64,000 nt of DNA from JALUZX01 sp964561605 (GCA_964561605.1 CAZLQD010000051.1:1-64000), one strand, 5' to 3'. Shown: positions 18,301 to 26,292, counted from the first letter of the stretch. Notes: generated from the letters alone by a model not told the origin. Program-made: numbers and translations.

Positions 18301-18667
18301 TTTGCTCCTGGCCTGCCAGGGATTCGTCTACGACGGCCCCTCGGGAACCCTGGGGTTCCTCCCCCGCTGGTCTCCCGAGGATCACGCCTCCTTCTTCACC
18401 ACCGCCCGGGGATGGGGCCTCTACACGAGGAAGAAGGAGGGCCGGACCGTGACCGAGAAGATTCGCCAGGTCTACGGGGAACTCGAGATCCGGACCCTCG
18501 TCTTCCTCCTTCCCGGGGGAAAGGCTCCCGCCAAGGTCGAAGTGGAAGGGGCGGGCCGGAAGATCTCCGCCTCCGTGAAGGTCCGGGGGGACAGGCTCAG
18601 GCTGGACCTGGGGGAGACTCTGCTTCTGAAGGCCCGGGAGGAGCTCCTGGTCCGGATCGAGCCTTGA
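15395..18667 (+). CDS. Exported LamG-GH116 glycosidase
   Basis: A 1090-residue exported enzyme. After the signal peptide (KAALLLLPALFVSPHGA), residues 25-235 form a LamG/concanavalin-like domain (TTVELWFRPDFPPGG, FRGDLDEVLLFDRILSPEE). A lysine/arginine-rich helix leads to a GH116 beta-glucosylceramidase-like region that starts at IRFPLGGIGSGCLQLDGRAV. GNCNHVWLYAQAHARLFP and FPAFDGQCAVVLNS are typical of its barrel. WNTLDGNLGGRSSWLESLYL probably holds the acid/base aspartate, and the nucleophile is likely the Glu in GGWEGCCPD, which would need structural confirmation. GH116 enzymes cleave beta-glucosides or beta-xylosides. It is last in the plus-strand carbohydrate cluster. Confidence 0.85.
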   Translation: MKAALLLLPALFVSPHGAPPGSPRAAWRLEGNLLDSAGNHPGECRKGPPLFAPGAGGGLALHLEGKKFVLLPTAGDLDFPETTVELWFRPDFPPGGRGNPALLAQRVSHTGTRFSIHVASDYASLMLWNGRRLALFFPPMGPLKRGEWYFLAVSMTAGETRFYLDGLPCIPGPGRSRIRLEGKGYPILLGAAEPGGKERFRGDLDEVLLFDRILSPEEVARHMDRKGAKKRVTPAEYLAWKERRRKDRERKEKKRLEELTDPRVLFGRGKRKVYEGIHLDGIRFPLGGIGSGCLQLDGRAVPAIWQIFNNMTQASLPDTFFALAWKDGKGKSGSRALQTAPAGEFPPVESLVFSGEYPYGWYRFRDPALPLRVEMKVFSPFIPLDPRDSAFPSAVYRFTLENPGPDPVGVTLLASQQNAVGYTGKTPILDRNHPEYEGNRNQILFEKDGAFLHMTAGREGPDPRKGDMALAVLGGTRYSGTASWKDGKALRKALEGGRLEGPPEAGPTPEEETLDGALAAGVNLAPGEKRTVSFVLTWYFPEGRGGAGKWGGRGNMYTNWWKSALDAARELARRLEELDGKTRLYHDTLYASNLPRWLLDRISSQTAVLKSRTVFWTRSGYFGGWEGCCPDSGCCPGNCNHVWLYAQAHARLFPSLARRMREQEFRFMAPDGGVPHRQPVSFPAFDGQCAVVLNSLREHTMCPDSRWLHRNWPKVKKAMDYVVRRWDPDGDGRTAGPQWNTLDGNLGGRSSWLESLYLAALAAAERMAVLEGDEAQAKVYREIRLKGSKAVDRELFNGEYYFQIPGPKLYQDYADGCHIDQVLGQWWADQLDLGPILPSGHVRKALSSLFRYNFHPVMEGYRQYPRKFVADEDPGTQMITWPRNPPPPHHTNYAFEVMTGFEYSAAAAMIRAGLLEEGFCTARAVAIRYDGRLRKGLTPSRTASWGYSGNPFGDDECGKFYARAMSSWSLLLACQGFVYDGPSGTLGFLPRWSPEDHASFFTTARGWGLYTRKKEGRTVTEKIRQVYGELEIRTLVFLLPGGKAPAKVEVEGAGRKISASVKVRGDRLRLDLGETLLLKAREELLVRIEP

Positions 18668-18689
18668 GCCACCGGGGACCGAAGTTCCT

Positions 18690-21665
18690 TCAGGAGGAAC
18701 GGTCCCGGAGGAAGTCCACGAGGGCCTCCCGGACGAGGTGAATCTCCTTCTCCAGTTCCCCCAGGACCTTGAGAAGATCGCCGCCGCCTTTGCCCTGGAC
18801 CGCCTCCTCCAGGGCAAAGGCCGCCCTCCGCAGGGCCTCGGCCCCCACCGTGGCGGCGGCGCCTTTGAGGTTGTGGGCCAGGCGCTCCACCTGTCCCCCT
18901 TCCCTGGCCCGGACGGCCTCTTTCAGGGCTTCCAGCTTGCCCGGCAGGTCCTCGAGGAAGCCCTTCACCATGAATTCCACGAGTTCCTGGTCTTCCAGGA
19001 GACGCTCCATGAGGCCCGCCCTGTCGAAGACAGGCGGCGGGAGGGACCGTTCCTTCTCCCGGCTCTTCCTTGAGCCCTCCCCCTCTTCCCCGGCCTTGGG
19101 AAGCCGGGCCTCCAGGACCTCCAGGAGGGCCGAGGCCTGGATGGGCTTGGAAACGTAGCCGTCCATTCCCGCGGCGAGACAGGTCTCCTTGTCGCCCGGC
19201 ATGGCGTGGGCCGTCATGGCCACGATGGGAACCTCCCTGTTCTTCACCTTGCTGGAGGGACTCCGGATCCGGCGGGTCGCCTGGAGGCCGTCCATCTCGG
19301 GCATCTGGATGTCCATGAAGACCAGGTCGAAGTCCTCCCTCTCCAGGGCCTGGATGGCCTCCTTTCCGTCCCCCACGGTCTCGACGGTGAGGCCGAACTT
19401 CTCCAGGAGCCGGGAGGCCACGAGCCGGTTCGTGGGATTGTCCTCGGCAAGCAGGACCCGTCCCCGGAACTTGGGAAGGACCTCTCTCCCCTTCTCCTTC
19501 CGGCGGTCTTTCCCGGCTCCTTCATCATCTCCGGCCTCATCGGCCCTCTCCATTTCCACGGTGAACCGGAACTCCGTGCCGGCGCCCTCCACGCTCTCCA
19601 CGCTGATGGTCCCGCCCATCATCTCCACCAGGCGCTTGGAGATCGCCAGTCCTAGTCCCGTTCCGCCGTATTTTCTGGTCATGGAGGGATCCACCTGGGT
19701 GAAGGTCTCGAAGATGGACTGGATCTTCTCCCTGGGGATCCCGATCCCCGTGTCCCGGACCCGGAATTCCAGGACCACCCTCTCCCCCTCTTCTTCCAAC
19801 ACCCCGGCCTCGACGGAGACCTCCCCCTCCCCGGTGAACTTGAGCCCGTTCCCCGCCAGGTTGACCAGGACCTGGCGGAGCCTCCCCTGGTCGCCCCTGA
19901 CCCTGGAGGGAACGGCGGGATCCACCTTGCAGGAGAACTCGATCCCCTTCTCCCGGGCCTTCGCCCCCAGGAGGGAGGAGATCTCCCCCAGGAGGCGGCG
20001 CAGGTCGAAGACCTGCTGGTCCAGCTCCAGCTTCTCGGCCTCGATCTTCGAGAAGTCCAGGACATCGTTCACGATACGAAGAAGGGACTCGGCGCTGGCC
20101 TGGATGGTCTCCACGTAACCCCGCTGCTCCTCGTCCAGCTCCGTATCGGCCAGGAGTTCGGCCACGCCGATGATGCCGTTCATCGGGGTCCGGATCTCGT
20201 GGCTCATGTTGGCCAGGAACAGGCTCTTGGCCCGGTTGGCCTCCTCGGCGCCGGCGGCCATCTTGTTGGCGAAGGCCCTCTGCTCCTCGAGAGAGCGGTT
20301 CAGGGCCTCGGCCTTCCTCCTGGCCTCGACGAGCTCGGTGACGTCGATGACGTTGAGGAGGATTCCATCGTAATCTCCGTCCCGGTAGATGGGCTGGAGC
20401 CTGAGGATGACCTCCGTTCCCCCCATCTTCCGCTGGATCTCCAGGGGGCTCGTGCCCGGGAACTTCCGGAAGACGGCGATCCTGGCGTCGATCTTCTCCT
20501 GGAGCTTCGGGGAGTGGAAGAGGGAAAGGTTTCTTCCTAGGATCCGGTCCTTCGAAACTCCCACGAATCGGCAGAAGAAGTCGTTGACCTCGACGATCCG
20601 GTTCTCCGAATCCGCGAAGACCACCCCCTCCTTCATCCCGGAGATCATGGATTGGAGCTTGGCCGTCTCCTTCTGGATCTCCTCCTCCATTCTCTTGCGG
20701 TCGGAGATGTCCTCCACGATGGCCAGAAGGGCCTTCCTCCCCCCGGCATCCATGGAGGTGAGAGAGACCTGGGCGGGGAACTCCGATCCGTCCTTCCTCT
20801 TGTGGATCCACTCGAAGCGGATGAACCCCTCGTCCATGGCCTGGCCGATCCTCCGGCCCGCCAGGACCATGGAGTTCTCCCCGCAAGGCTGGACCTCCGG
20901 AGAGATCTCCCCGGGATGGCACCTGGTGAACTCCTCCTTGCTCTCGAACCCGAAGAGGTCCAGGGCGGCCTGGTTGCAGTCGAAGAAACCGCCCTGGTCG
21001 AGGACCATGACGGCCGACTTGCTGCTGTCGAAGAGGGAGTGGAACCGGGAGGCCCAGATCTGGGCCTCCCTCTCGCTCTTCTTGAAGTTCGTAATGTCCC
21101 TGTCGATGCCCCTGTATCCCCGGAGGTTTCCCTTCCCGTCCAGGAGGGGTACGGCGTTCGTGAGAAGGCAGACCTTCCGGCCGTCCTTGGCGAGGTTCCA
21201 GTTCTCCAGGTTCCGGATCGGCTTCTTCTCAGCCGAAATCTCCAGGAAGATCTCCCGGATCCTCTCCTCCTCGCCGGGGACCATGAAATCGAAGGCCGTG
21301 CGCCCGAGCATCTCCTCGGGCTTGTAGCCCAGGATCTTCTCCACCTTCCCCGAACAGTAGGTATAGACCCCCTGCTCGTCGGTCTCCCAGGTCCAATCGG
21401 CCAGGACGTCCAGGATGCTCCCGCAGTTGCGCTCCTCCCAAGTCGAGGAGGAATTCCTCATCCGAAGCAGGGAGGCCGCCGCCAGGAAGGAAAGAAGGAG
21501 GGGCGGCACGAGGGAAAGCAGGAGATCTCCCGCGCCGAGCGAATTCCGAAAATTCCGGAAAAACCAGCCCCAGGAAAGCCAAGACAAAAGAAGGAAGGCG
21601 ATCACCAAGGCCGGGTGGAGGAGGAGAGTCCTGCCCGACCCCGAACCTTTCCCTGCCGTCCTCAA
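18690..21665 (-). CDS. Hybrid sensor histidine kinase (PAS3-HisKA-HATPase-REC-Hpt)
   Basis: A 991-residue membrane kinase containing a full phosphorelay. Two hydrophobic segments lie at residues 17-36 and 45-68. Three PAS domains follow (about 80-195, 205-325, 335-445). HisKA has the phospho-acceptor His489 in MSHEIRTPMNG. HATPase motifs are NLAGNGLKF, RDTGIGIP and GGTGLGLAI. The receiver domain has Asp785 in LVFMDIQMPEMDG with the switch lysine in VSKPI. The Hpt domain has His931 in HNLKGAAATVG. No cognate output regulator is adjacent. The start appears to be TTG with GGTGAG upstream. It converges on the GH116 gene, which makes a link to glycan sensing possible but unproven. Confidence 0.9.
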   Translation of the reverse strand: MRTAGKGSGSGRTLLLHPALVIAFLLLSWLSWGWFFRNFRNSLGAGDLLLSLVPPLLLSFLAAASLLRMRNSSSTWEERNCGSILDVLADWTWETDEQGVYTYCSGKVEKILGYKPEEMLGRTAFDFMVPGEEERIREIFLEISAEKKPIRNLENWNLAKDGRKVCLLTNAVPLLDGKGNLRGYRGIDRDITNFKKSEREAQIWASRFHSLFDSSKSAVMVLDQGGFFDCNQAALDLFGFESKEEFTRCHPGEISPEVQPCGENSMVLAGRRIGQAMDEGFIRFEWIHKRKDGSEFPAQVSLTSMDAGGRKALLAIVEDISDRKRMEEEIQKETAKLQSMISGMKEGVVFADSENRIVEVNDFFCRFVGVSKDRILGRNLSLFHSPKLQEKIDARIAVFRKFPGTSPLEIQRKMGGTEVILRLQPIYRDGDYDGILLNVIDVTELVEARRKAEALNRSLEEQRAFANKMAAGAEEANRAKSLFLANMSHEIRTPMNGIIGVAELLADTELDEEQRGYVETIQASAESLLRIVNDVLDFSKIEAEKLELDQQVFDLRRLLGEISSLLGAKAREKGIEFSCKVDPAVPSRVRGDQGRLRQVLVNLAGNGLKFTGEGEVSVEAGVLEEEGERVVLEFRVRDTGIGIPREKIQSIFETFTQVDPSMTRKYGGTGLGLAISKRLVEMMGGTISVESVEGAGTEFRFTVEMERADEAGDDEGAGKDRRKEKGREVLPKFRGRVLLAEDNPTNRLVASRLLEKFGLTVETVGDGKEAIQALEREDFDLVFMDIQMPEMDGLQATRRIRSPSSKVKNREVPIVAMTAHAMPGDKETCLAAGMDGYVSKPIQASALLEVLEARLPKAGEEGEGSRKSREKERSLPPPVFDRAGLMERLLEDQELVEFMVKGFLEDLPGKLEALKEAVRAREGGQVERLAHNLKGAAATVGAEALRRAAFALEEAVQGKGGGDLLKVLGELEKEIHLVREALVDFLRDRSS

Positions 21666-21803
21666 GGTCTCACCCTGTCTTCCTTGAAATCCCCGGTGAT
21701 GGGGGCGCTGGGAAACAGGTATTTTATCGGAAAAGGCCGGGAAAGGACTTGACCATCCCCCTAAATCCCCTGAAAGGCCAGGGCTCCCGGTGGCCGGGGA
21801 GGA

Positions 21804-22649
21804 TCATCCCCCCTTTTGGCTCGGCAGGAGCCTGTTGAGCGAACCGCTCCGGAATCCCTCCAGATCCAGGACGACGAAGGCGTACCCCAGCTCCTTGAAC
21901 CGGGCCACCAGGCCCTCTCTCTCGGGCCCCGATGCCCGGGGAATGTCTTCCGGTTCCAGCTCGATCCGGGCCGTCTCCCCGTGGTGGCGGACCCGGAACT
22001 GGCGGAACCCCCTCTCCCTGAGGTAGGCCTCGGCCTTCTCGATCTTTTCCAGGATCTCCCTTTCGATGGGAGTGCCGTAGGGGATCCGGGAGGCCAGGCA
22101 GGCGAAGGACGGCTTTTCGGCGGTTCGCAACCCTCGCTCCCTTGAGAAGCGGCGTATCTCCTCCTTCGTGAAGCCCACCTCCGCCAGGGGGGCCAGGACC
22201 CCCCACTCCACGGCCGCCCTGGATCCCGGCCTGTGGTCTCCCGCATCGTCGGCGGTCTCCCCGTAGAGGAGGGGCCAATCGGGAAGGTTCCCCGCCTCCA
22301 CTTCGGACCGGACCTTCCGGAAGAACTCCCCTTTACAGTAGTAGCACCTGTCGGGTCCGTTCTCCCTGTACCCGGGAAGGTCCAGCTCCCCGGTCCCGAG
22401 AAAGACCTGCCTCACCCCCTGCTCCCCGGCCAGGAGGAGGGATTCCTCCTTCTCCGCCCGGGCGAAGGTCGGACTCTCGGCCGTCACCGCCAGGACCCGA
22501 TCCCGCCCCAGGGCCTCCACGGCGGCGGCGAGAAGCATGGTGGAATCCACGCCCCCGCTGAAGGCGACCAAAGCCCCCGGCAGAGAACGAAGTCTCTCCA
22601 GGAGACGGGAGACTTTCTCCTCGTATCTCCTCTCCTGAGATTCGGCCAT
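21804..22649 (-). CDS. larE: ATP-dependent sacrificial sulfur transferase LarE
   Basis: A 281-residue PP-loop enzyme that in characterised systems adenylates the carboxylates of the LarB product and donates sulfur while building the nickel-pincer nucleotide cofactor of lactate racemase. The PP-loop SGGVDST is at residues 31-37. Cys184 in KPSFACLASRIPYG matches the sacrificial cysteine. CYYCKGEFF is a further conserved stretch. No larA, larB or larC is in the window, so the partner genes must lie elsewhere or the enzyme serves another thiolation. It is upstream of the histidine kinase gene with a 138-nt gap, so it may be transcribed separately. Confidence 0.88.
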   Translation of the reverse strand: MAESQERRYEEKVSRLLERLRSLPGALVAFSGGVDSTMLLAAAVEALGRDRVLAVTAESPTFARAEKEESLLLAGEQGVRQVFLGTGELDLPGYRENGPDRCYYCKGEFFRKVRSEVEAGNLPDWPLLYGETADDAGDHRPGSRAAVEWGVLAPLAEVGFTKEEIRRFSRERGLRTAEKPSFACLASRIPYGTPIEREILEKIEKAEAYLRERGFRQFRVRHHGETARIELEPEDIPRASGPEREGLVARFKELGYAFVVLDLEGFRSGSLNRLLPSQKGG

Positions 22650-22787
22650 GGAAAACCTCCGGCGGATTCGGCTCGCTCCGGGACCGGGCGGGCCGGAGAC
22701 GGCCCGCCCACACGATCACATCCATCTTGGACGGGCCGGCCCTTCCCGCAAGGGCGGGAGAGGGGCCACTTGGGGAAAAGAGCCCCC

Positions 22788-24086
22788 TCAGAGGAGTTTC
22801 AAGGGCAGAAGGGACGAAGTGGCCCAGCCTCCCCCGGCGGAAGAGAAGAAAACCTGGCAATACACCGTCATGGGCCCTCCCCCGGGGTAGGCCAGGTGCA
22901 GGGCGGCTCCGCCTCCCGAGCCGGTGGCGGAGGGAAGGACGAGAAGCCAAGGGTGGGGCAGGACTCCGAAGAACAGGGGACCCGTCCCGCCCTGGAGGAG
23001 ATGGACCTCTCCCGGGTTCCCCGCCGGGGAGACCAGGAAGAGGACCGGCGAGGACGGAGGCCCCCCCTGGAGGGCCAGGGTGAGGGGGCCGGAAGGAACC
23101 CTGGGCCAGGGGGAGGAAGTCAACCTGGGCCGGGCCGCTCGAAGCTCGAGGAGACTCGAGAAGGAGAGGTAGTCCGAGGCGGCAAGGAGGATCCTCCCTC
23201 CGCCGGCGGGTTGCCAGGGATCGATCGTGGCGGGCCCGGCCCCCTCGACCAGGCGCATGTAGGTATACCCGGTCCAGGAGAAAGGCCGGGCCTGGAAGAG
23301 AACCTCGGGCCTCCCCCTTCCGGGAGTGAGTCGCAACAGCCTCCCCTTCTGGGGGTCCGTGAGATAGATCCTCCCCAACCGGTCCAGGGAGAGGGCGAAG
23401 GCCCCGTCCAGGCCGCTCCGGACCAGGACGGCCTCTTTCTCGGAAAGCCGTCCGGGGCCGGCGGCGGCCTTGACCCGTGCCGCCTCCCAGCGAAGGATCC
23501 TGACCGCCCCGGGAGGAGTGGGGTAGGTGGAGGACTGGACGGCGTAATAGAGGTTTCCCGCCCGGTCGAAGGCGAGGGGCCCCGACGGCCCCGAGACACG
23601 GGCTATCTCGTCGAGGGTGTGCTTCACAGGGTCCAGCAGGTAGATCCGGTTTCCCGATGAAGCCCCCCCCCAGCCAGGATTGGCCGAGAGGTAGATTCCC
23701 CCTGAAGGAGATTCGGCCAGGTCGAAGGGGAATTTCACCTTCGCCGCCTGGGAGAGCTTTCCCGAGGAGAGGTCAAGGAAATAGATCCCGCCGACGGTGG
23801 ACTCCCCCACGAGAATCCCCCGGGTCGTGACCCGCAGAAATGCTCCGAAGGTCCCCTTGGGAAAGGCCGCAACCCGGGACGACTTGCTCCCGTCCCACCG
23901 CATGATTGCGCTTCCAAGGAAATAGAGGACGTCTCCTCCCGGAAGGACGTCGAACCCTCCCAGGAAGGCCGAGCCGCCCCAGGATATCAGGGACCTCGAG
24001 GAGATACCCGGCGGAGTGGTCCCCTGGCTGAGGCAACTTCCCGCCGGGAGGAAAAAGAGGAGGAGGGGAAGGAGCCGGGCGATCAC
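22788..24086 (-). CDS. Exported NHL/SMP-30-like beta-propeller protein, B12-riboswitch operon
   Basis: A 432-residue exported protein with the N-terminus LLPLLLFFLPAGSCLSQG, cleavable by signal peptidase and possibly a lipoprotein at that cysteine. The body has repeating blade-like segments (FDVLPGGDVLYFLGSAIMRW, GGIYFLDLSSGKL, GNRIYLLDPVKHTL, GNLYYAV, GRIYLTDPQKGRLLRL), the pattern of NHL/SMP-30 or YncE-like propellers. It has no enzyme motif. Its GTG overlaps the preceding TGA as GTGA, and the pair lies behind a cobalamin riboswitch, so it should be made when B12 is scarce. Bacteroidetes BtuG is a B12-binding surface propeller; a similar role here is inference from architecture and regulation only. 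Confidence 0.65.
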   Translation of the reverse strand: MIARLLPLLLFFLPAGSCLSQGTTPPGISSRSLISWGGSAFLGGFDVLPGGDVLYFLGSAIMRWDGSKSSRVAAFPKGTFGAFLRVTTRGILVGESTVGGIYFLDLSSGKLSQAAKVKFPFDLAESPSGGIYLSANPGWGGASSGNRIYLLDPVKHTLDEIARVSGPSGPLAFDRAGNLYYAVQSSTYPTPPGAVRILRWEAARVKAAAGPGRLSEKEAVLVRSGLDGAFALSLDRLGRIYLTDPQKGRLLRLTPGRGRPEVLFQARPFSWTGYTYMRLVEGAGPATIDPWQPAGGGRILLAASDYLSFSSLLELRAARPRLTSSPWPRVPSGPLTLALQGGPPSSPVLFLVSPAGNPGEVHLLQGGTGPLFFGVLPHPWLLVLPSATGSGGGAALHLAYPGGGPMTVYCQVFFSSAGGGWATSSLLPLKLL

Positions 24087-25117
24087 GGGCGACCTCCGAG
24101 GGCCCTCGACCGGCGGGAGGCGCTGAAGGCCCCGGACCGGTCACGGACGCTGAATCCGATGGTGAAGGGAAACCCCGGCGGCAGGCCGGCCAGGACGAAT
24201 TCCACCCGCTTCGGCGAGTAGGAGGCCGCCCGGAAACACCCCAGGAGGGACGAGGCCGGAACGGAATAGCCCTCCAGGGATGCGTGGAGCGTGGAGGGAT
24301 CCAGGTCGGAGAGCCCGTCGGGGTCGGAGAAGACGACCCGCACCTTGTCCTTGTCGAAGGTCACCTCCACCCGAGGCCCCCGGGGGGTGAGGTTCTTCGT
24401 ATGGTGGATCACCGCCACGGCGTCGATGTCCGCGCTTCCCAGGGGTCCGCCCGGGTCGTAGATGGTCCTGCCCCGGCTGTCCTTCTCCTTGCCGGAGACG
24501 ATGTCCACCAGGCGCAGGTACCGGACCTTCCCCAAGTCCACCCTCCCCGCCTTCACGAGGGGATGATTCCGGAGGTCCGCAAGATCGAAGGAGTCCCCCC
24601 CGGCCTCGCACGGGTCGGCCGGGTCGATCCAGGGCCGGCGGGCCGGGTCGGCCGCCACGGGGGTCATCCCTCCCAGGCCGGAACAGCAACCCGCCTGGAG
24701 AGTCCCGAAGGCCCCGGGAGAGGAAGGGGGCCCGCCGTAGACCGAGGGGAACCGGGCGAAGTCCTTTCCGTTGGAGGAGACTTCGACGAAGAAGAGTTCC
24801 GCAAAGGACCGGAACGAACGCCCCACATAGAAGGGATTTTCGAAGACAAGGAAATCATCACCGGGCCCGTCGGTGATCGTCACGTCGAAACCCAGGGTCA
24901 CCGACCCCCCGGCACCCAGGGAGAGGACGTGGGTGGAACCGCCGCCGTAACCCGCCCCGGAAGGAGGACCCAGGACGTTCGAGGTCTTGAAGATCCCCCA
25001 TCCGTTCCCCTTGTGGAAGGCCACCACCTTCGTGGCGTAGATGGATGGAGTCTGGGCGGGAAGGAGGCCTCCCTGGAGGAAGGGGAGGACCGCCGCGAAG
25101 AGAAGTCCTTTTTTCAT
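24083..25117 (-). CDS. Exported surface-type protein under cobalamin riboswitch
   Basis: A 344-residue exported protein with a clear signal peptide (KKGLLFAAVLPFLQGGLLPA, cleavage near AQ/T). The first domain reads VLGPPSGAGYGGGSTHVLSL, then GGSVTLGFDVTITDGPGDDF and VFENPFYVGRSFRSFAELFF, then VEVSSNGKDFARFP: a jelly-roll-like pattern I associate with surface-protein annotations but cannot tie to a named domain. SADIDAVAVIH follows, then a beta-sandwich-like C-terminal domain (VEVTFDKDKVRVVFSDPDGL). The ATG has AGGAGA 7 nt upstream. The 5' leader contains a cobalamin riboswitch. I infer a role in capturing or handling B12 or a corrinoid at the surface; no transport protein is encoded nearby. 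Confidence 0.65.
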   Translation of the reverse strand: MKKGLLFAAVLPFLQGGLLPAQTPSIYATKVVAFHKGNGWGIFKTSNVLGPPSGAGYGGGSTHVLSLGAGGSVTLGFDVTITDGPGDDFLVFENPFYVGRSFRSFAELFFVEVSSNGKDFARFPSVYGGPPSSPGAFGTLQAGCCSGLGGMTPVAADPARRPWIDPADPCEAGGDSFDLADLRNHPLVKAGRVDLGKVRYLRLVDIVSGKEKDSRGRTIYDPGGPLGSADIDAVAVIHHTKNLTPRGPRVEVTFDKDKVRVVFSDPDGLSDLDPSTLHASLEGYSVPASSLLGCFRAASYSPKRVEFVLAGLPPGFPFTIGFSVRDRSGAFSASRRSRALGGRP

Positions 25118-25144
25118 GGGTCTTTCTCCTTGCGCGAGAGAAAC

Positions 25145-25184
25145 AACCTGTCCCCGGCCGAGACACAGGTCGGCCGGGCTTCTT
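25145..25184 (-). promoter_or_regulatory. Putative expression platform of the B12 riboswitch
   Basis: On the minus strand, AGCCCGGCCGA pairs with TCGGCCGGG around the loop CCTGTGTC, while ACCTGT can instead pair with ACAGGT immediately 3'. The two pairings compete or form a pseudoknot. No T-run follows, so control is more likely at translation or through loop-loop contact with the aptamer than by intrinsic termination. Confidence 0.45.
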
Positions 25185-25341
25185 CCCGCGGGGTCGGTCT
25201 TCTGGCTCGTGGATCGTCCTACCCCCTCCCCCTTCCCAGCCCCCGGATACCCGGGAGGCCAGTGGTTACGGGAGGGATCGTCCCCACTCACAGCGGCGCG
25301 TCCGCGAGGGATTCTCACCCTCTTCCGGTGGACCCGCGGGG
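25185..25341 (-). promoter_or_regulatory. Cobalamin (B12) riboswitch
   Basis: Read on the minus strand, the leader holds the conserved cobalamin aptamer blocks in order: GGAAGAGGGTGAGAATCCC, GCGGACGCGCCGCTGTGAG, the B12-box region AACCACTGGCC, CCGGGGGCTGGGAAGGGG, and GAGCCAGAAGACCGACC. The ends CCCGCGGGTC (25331-25340) and GACCCCGCGGG (25185-25195) pair to form the closing P1 stem. Downstream, before the ATG at 25117, CCCGGCCGA pairs with TCGGCCGGG. Its loop sequence CCTGT could pair with ACAGG just beyond, giving two alternative folds suited to an expression platform. It should lower expression of the 24083-25117 and 22788-24086 genes when cobalamin is plentiful. Confidence 0.92.
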
Positions 25342-25422
25342 GAAAACTTCCTGGCGAAAGAGCAGGAGGGGATCTTGGGACGGGGGAAAGAGGCTGTCAA
25401 GCCCGCACCCGCCCCGAAAGGC

Positions 25423-26292
25423 CTACCTCCCCCCTTTCCCCTCGTCCTTCACCAGGCCCGCCCTTCTCAGGGCCCGGAAGAGGAAGGGGAGAAAGGCCTT
25501 CGTGGCCCTTCTGTTGCCGAGCCTGTTGGGATGGCTGTCCTCTGTGGGATAGCGCAGCCAGCCCTCTTTGGTTGAGAGGATTCCGAAGAAATCGAAGGTC
25601 GCCACGTTCCGGTCCTTTGCGGGCCACTCGTTTACGAGCCACCGGTTGAATTCCTTCGCCAGGGAGGCGCTCTCCGGGTTGGTGTCCTCTTTCCGGAGGG
25701 GCGGCGCCGTTACCGCCACGAAGAGAACATCCGGGTGTTTCCGGAAGATCGGAAGCAAGGCGTTGTAGGCGAGCTTGTAGTTTTCCACGGTCATGATCCC
25801 CAGGGGATCCCATTCGGTCTTCCCGGGCTTGTGGAGGGCGCTGTTCGGAAAGCAGGACTTGAACATGACGATCCTGTTGAACCGGCCCTTCTCCAGGAGC
25901 TCGTCCTGTTTCTTGGTTCTGAGGATCCTGTCCATCATCTTGGAGAACTTGGGAAACCAGTGGATCACGTCGGTCTTCTCGCCGATCTTGGAGCCGTACG
26001 TGGCGTCGTGGACGTGGAACCCCGCCTCGGTGAGGGCCCGGGCCAGGCCTCCGTCGGAGTCGGCGAGCCAGTTGGACCCGCAGGAGTGGTGGATGAAGAG
26101 AAGGTCGAAGCCTGTCTTCACCGGCTCGGGGCTGAACTTCTCCAGGTAGGGGGGGACGGGGATCCCTTCGGGCCGGGAGGGCTCCAGGTCCGCCGGCCCT
26201 CCGCACGAGCAGAGCAGGACCGGGAGGAGGCTCGAAGAGAGGAAGAAGGAGAGGATGCGCCGGGGGTCGGCCATTTCTCGAAGAGGGATCAT
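25423..26292 (-). CDS. SGNH-like putative lipoprotein
   Basis: A 289-residue protein with a signal peptide ending LLPVLLCSCGGP, compatible with lipidation. The mature part begins near FDLLFIHHSCGSNWL, where an N-terminal GDS-like serine would sit, and ends with EDSHPNRLGNRRAT, the DxxH catalytic pattern of SGNH/GDSL hydrolases. In between, IMTVENYKLAYNALL and DVLFVAVTAPPL fit the family's alpha/beta layout. I infer an extracytoplasmic esterase or acyl-handling enzyme; the substrate is unknown. The ATG at 26292 is favoured over open frame upstream because AGGAG lies 8 nt before it and the signal peptide follows directly. It is third after the sirtuin and polyferredoxin genes. Confidence 0.6.
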   Translation of the reverse strand: MIPLREMADPRRILSFFLSSSLLPVLLCSCGGPADLEPSRPEGIPVPPYLEKFSPEPVKTGFDLLFIHHSCGSNWLADSDGGLARALTEAGFHVHDATYGSKIGEKTDVIHWFPKFSKMMDRILRTKKQDELLEKGRFNRIVMFKSCFPNSALHKPGKTEWDPLGIMTVENYKLAYNALLPIFRKHPDVLFVAVTAPPLRKEDTNPESASLAKEFNRWLVNEWPAKDRNVATFDFFGILSTKEGWLRYPTEDSHPNRLGNRRATKAFLPFLFRALRRAGLVKDEGKGGR

